Shown piece by piece: positions 7,328-8,142 of a stretch of DNA of 8,142 bases (the first letter of the stretch is position 1; each line of letters starts with the position of its first letter). The stretch is from an uncultured bacterium. Lineage in GTDB: Bacteria > Bacteroidota > Bacteroidia > Bacteroidales > JACABE01. A program made the position numbers and the translations under genes. Under the pieces are notes generated by a model. That model was not told the origin of the DNA and did no database searches. It saw only the letters and a program-made list of their open reading frames with translations. The stretch is taken from contig CAIWDQ010000453.1 of assembly GCA_903911455.1 (NCBI GenBank), forward strand, positions 1-8,142, given 5' to 3'.

Positions 7328-7362
7328 AATTAAGAATTAAAAATTAATAATTAAGAATTAAT
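7328..7362. repeat. degenerate heptanucleotide repeat, AATTAAN x5
   Basis: Five consecutive 7-mers read AATTAAG, AATTAAA, AATTAAT, AATTAAG and AATTAAT. The array starts 3 nt after the permease stop codon. It shares the period, the AATTA core and a preceding GAC with the AATTACG array after the hexosaminidase gene, so the two probably have a common origin or mechanism. Confidence 0.7.
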
Positions 7363-7385
7363 AATAACTCCGTATATTTTGATAT

Positions 7386-7420
7386 AACCTAACTCCGCAC
7401 TTGAGGAGTTAGGTTTTTTT
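7386..7420 (+). terminator. strong intrinsic terminator after the permease gene
   Basis: AACCTAACTCC (7386-7396) pairs perfectly with GGAGTTAGGTT (7405-7415) around the 8-nt loop GCACTTGA. A run of seven T follows (7414-7420), overlapping the base of the stem. Eleven base pairs with five G-C pairs make this the most stable hairpin noticed in the window. It lies 61 nt after the permease stop and should end the lipoprotein-hexosaminidase-permease transcript. Confidence 0.9.
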
Positions 7421-7603
7421 ATTTTTATGATGATGATTTTTATATTTATAACCGAAGTCAGGGTTTAAATATAAACAAGAAGAAACAATTTATTCTTTTA
7501 TTAAACTTACCAGTCCTATTATTATCCCACTTTCTCTGACAACAACCTTATAATGCCCTGTTTTAAAGCTTTAGATATTTATTTCTTTTTGTTTGCATTT
7601 TAT

Positions 7604-7626
7604 AAAAAAATTATATGATTACATAT
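7604..7626 (-). terminator. weak candidate terminator of the minus-strand gene
   Basis: Read on the minus strand, ATATG-TAAT-CATAT forms a 5-bp stem that overlaps the stop codon of the minus-strand gene and is followed at once by a run of seven T (7610 down to 7604). The position is right for an intrinsic terminator, but the stem is short and has a single G-C pair, so efficiency would be low. Confidence 0.25.
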
Positions 7627-8142
7627 TCTGTGATTTTTTGAAATTCTATATTTGTAAACATATTACTTTTTAATAAATTCATGACATTTTCTGTAATAAA
7701 TATAAATGTTGAATTCTCTGGTGAAAAAATGTCGTTTTTATCCCATGTATTAAGGTCAAAATATAATCCACGTTTTGCTTCAAAAGGCCTACCTGATGGA
7801 TTAAACGGTTGTTTTAAGAACTTTTCTGATTTTGTCAAATCAATAGAACCGCATCTCCCTAATATTGAGAGAATAGAGTACTCATTTATTTTTTTACCAT
7901 CTCTATGTATTAATGTACAAGGATATTTTTTCCATCCAGATATATTATTTTCAATTAAGATTTCAAAAAATTTATTAGACAATAAAAACAATCCTGAATA
8001 TCCAGTATAAATTAAGTCATAAAATTTACTCCCATTATAATGAGTATAAATTAAAGGATTATGAATATTTAATTCACTTTTAAATAATTTTAATTTATCA
8101 ATCTTATCATTAGATAATGCAATTATTGTGTCTTTTAAATAA
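7611..8142 (-). CDS. Imm11/DUF1629-like protein, N-terminus beyond the window
   Basis: The minus-strand frame is open from the right edge to the stop at 7611-7613, giving 176 residues without an upstream stop. The TTG at 7989-7991 is therefore only an internal leucine codon and the gene continues past the window. The first visible residues are YLKDTIIALSNDKIDKLKLF. The layout recalls the Imm11 (DUF1629) family of polymorphic-toxin immunity proteins: GLFLLSNKFFEILIENN (resembling 'vSe.f..lLe'), a YPCTLIHRDGKKINEYSILS strand pair, SIDLTKSEKF, YFDLNTWDKNDIF and the C-terminal FIFITENVMNLL followed by FTNIEFQKI. No signal peptide is visible and it is probably cytoplasmic. It faces the permease gene tail to tail. 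The assignment rests on pattern memory and no cognate toxin is in view, so an uncharacterised protein of the same fold is equally possible. Confidence 0.6.
   Translation of the reverse strand, partial: YLKDTIIALSNDKIDKLKLFKSELNIHNPLIYTHYNGSKFYDLIYTGYSGLFLLSNKFFEILIENNISGWKKYPCTLIHRDGKKINEYSILSILGRCGSIDLTKSEKFLKQPFNPSGRPFEAKRGLYFDLNTWDKNDIFSPENSTFIFITENVMNLLKSNMFTNIEFQKITEYVII

Noticed and set aside
7681..8010. 109-codon plus-strand open frame
   Set aside because: It lies entirely antisense to the minus-strand Imm11-like gene, which is open to the window edge and has recognisable protein patterns. The plus-strand translation shows no family resemblance and no start context.

Overview
The window looks like chromosomal DNA from an AT-rich member of the Bacteroidota, probably Bacteroidales. 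I infer this from the protein families: a lipoprotein with a CANIGYPTGG-type start, an FHS sugar permease, a GH20 hexosaminidase with a C-terminal discoidin-like domain, and an HMA-AraC regulator. Genes also lack Shine-Dalgarno sequences and use A/T-rich leaders, which fits. The exact genus cannot be read from the sequence.

Layout: (1) Positions 2-1645 hold three same-strand genes: a P-loop kinase-like protein whose start lies off the left edge, a dCMP deaminase 12 nt later, and a small regulator joining a heavy-metal-associated (HMA-like) domain to an AraC-type helix-turn-helix. (2) Positions 1646-2031 are a 386-nt AT-rich gap with an A/T-only hairpin, four 8-nt repeats and a plausible Bacteroidota promoter. 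(3) Positions 2032-7324 hold three same-strand genes: an Ig-like lipoprotein read from a TTG codon, a secreted GH20 beta-N-acetylhexosaminidase 14 nt behind it, and an FHS-family MFS sugar permease. A strong intrinsic terminator at 7386-7420 closes the group. (4) From 7611 to the right edge a gene runs on the minus strand, convergent with the permease. Its N-terminus is outside the window, and it resembles Imm11/DUF1629-type immunity proteins.

How they may work together: the kinase-like protein and deaminase form a probable nucleotide-metabolism pair (dCMP to dUMP, feeding dTMP synthesis). The hexosaminidase would release terminal GlcNAc or GalNAc outside the inner membrane and the permease could import the sugar, a compact amino-sugar scavenging unit without a SusC/SusD pair in view. 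The right edge may be the beginning of a polymorphic-toxin/immunity neighbourhood.

Most of the window is ordinary. The least explained structure is a family of 7-nt tandem repeats (AATTANN) placed just after the stop codons of both the hexosaminidase and permease genes.
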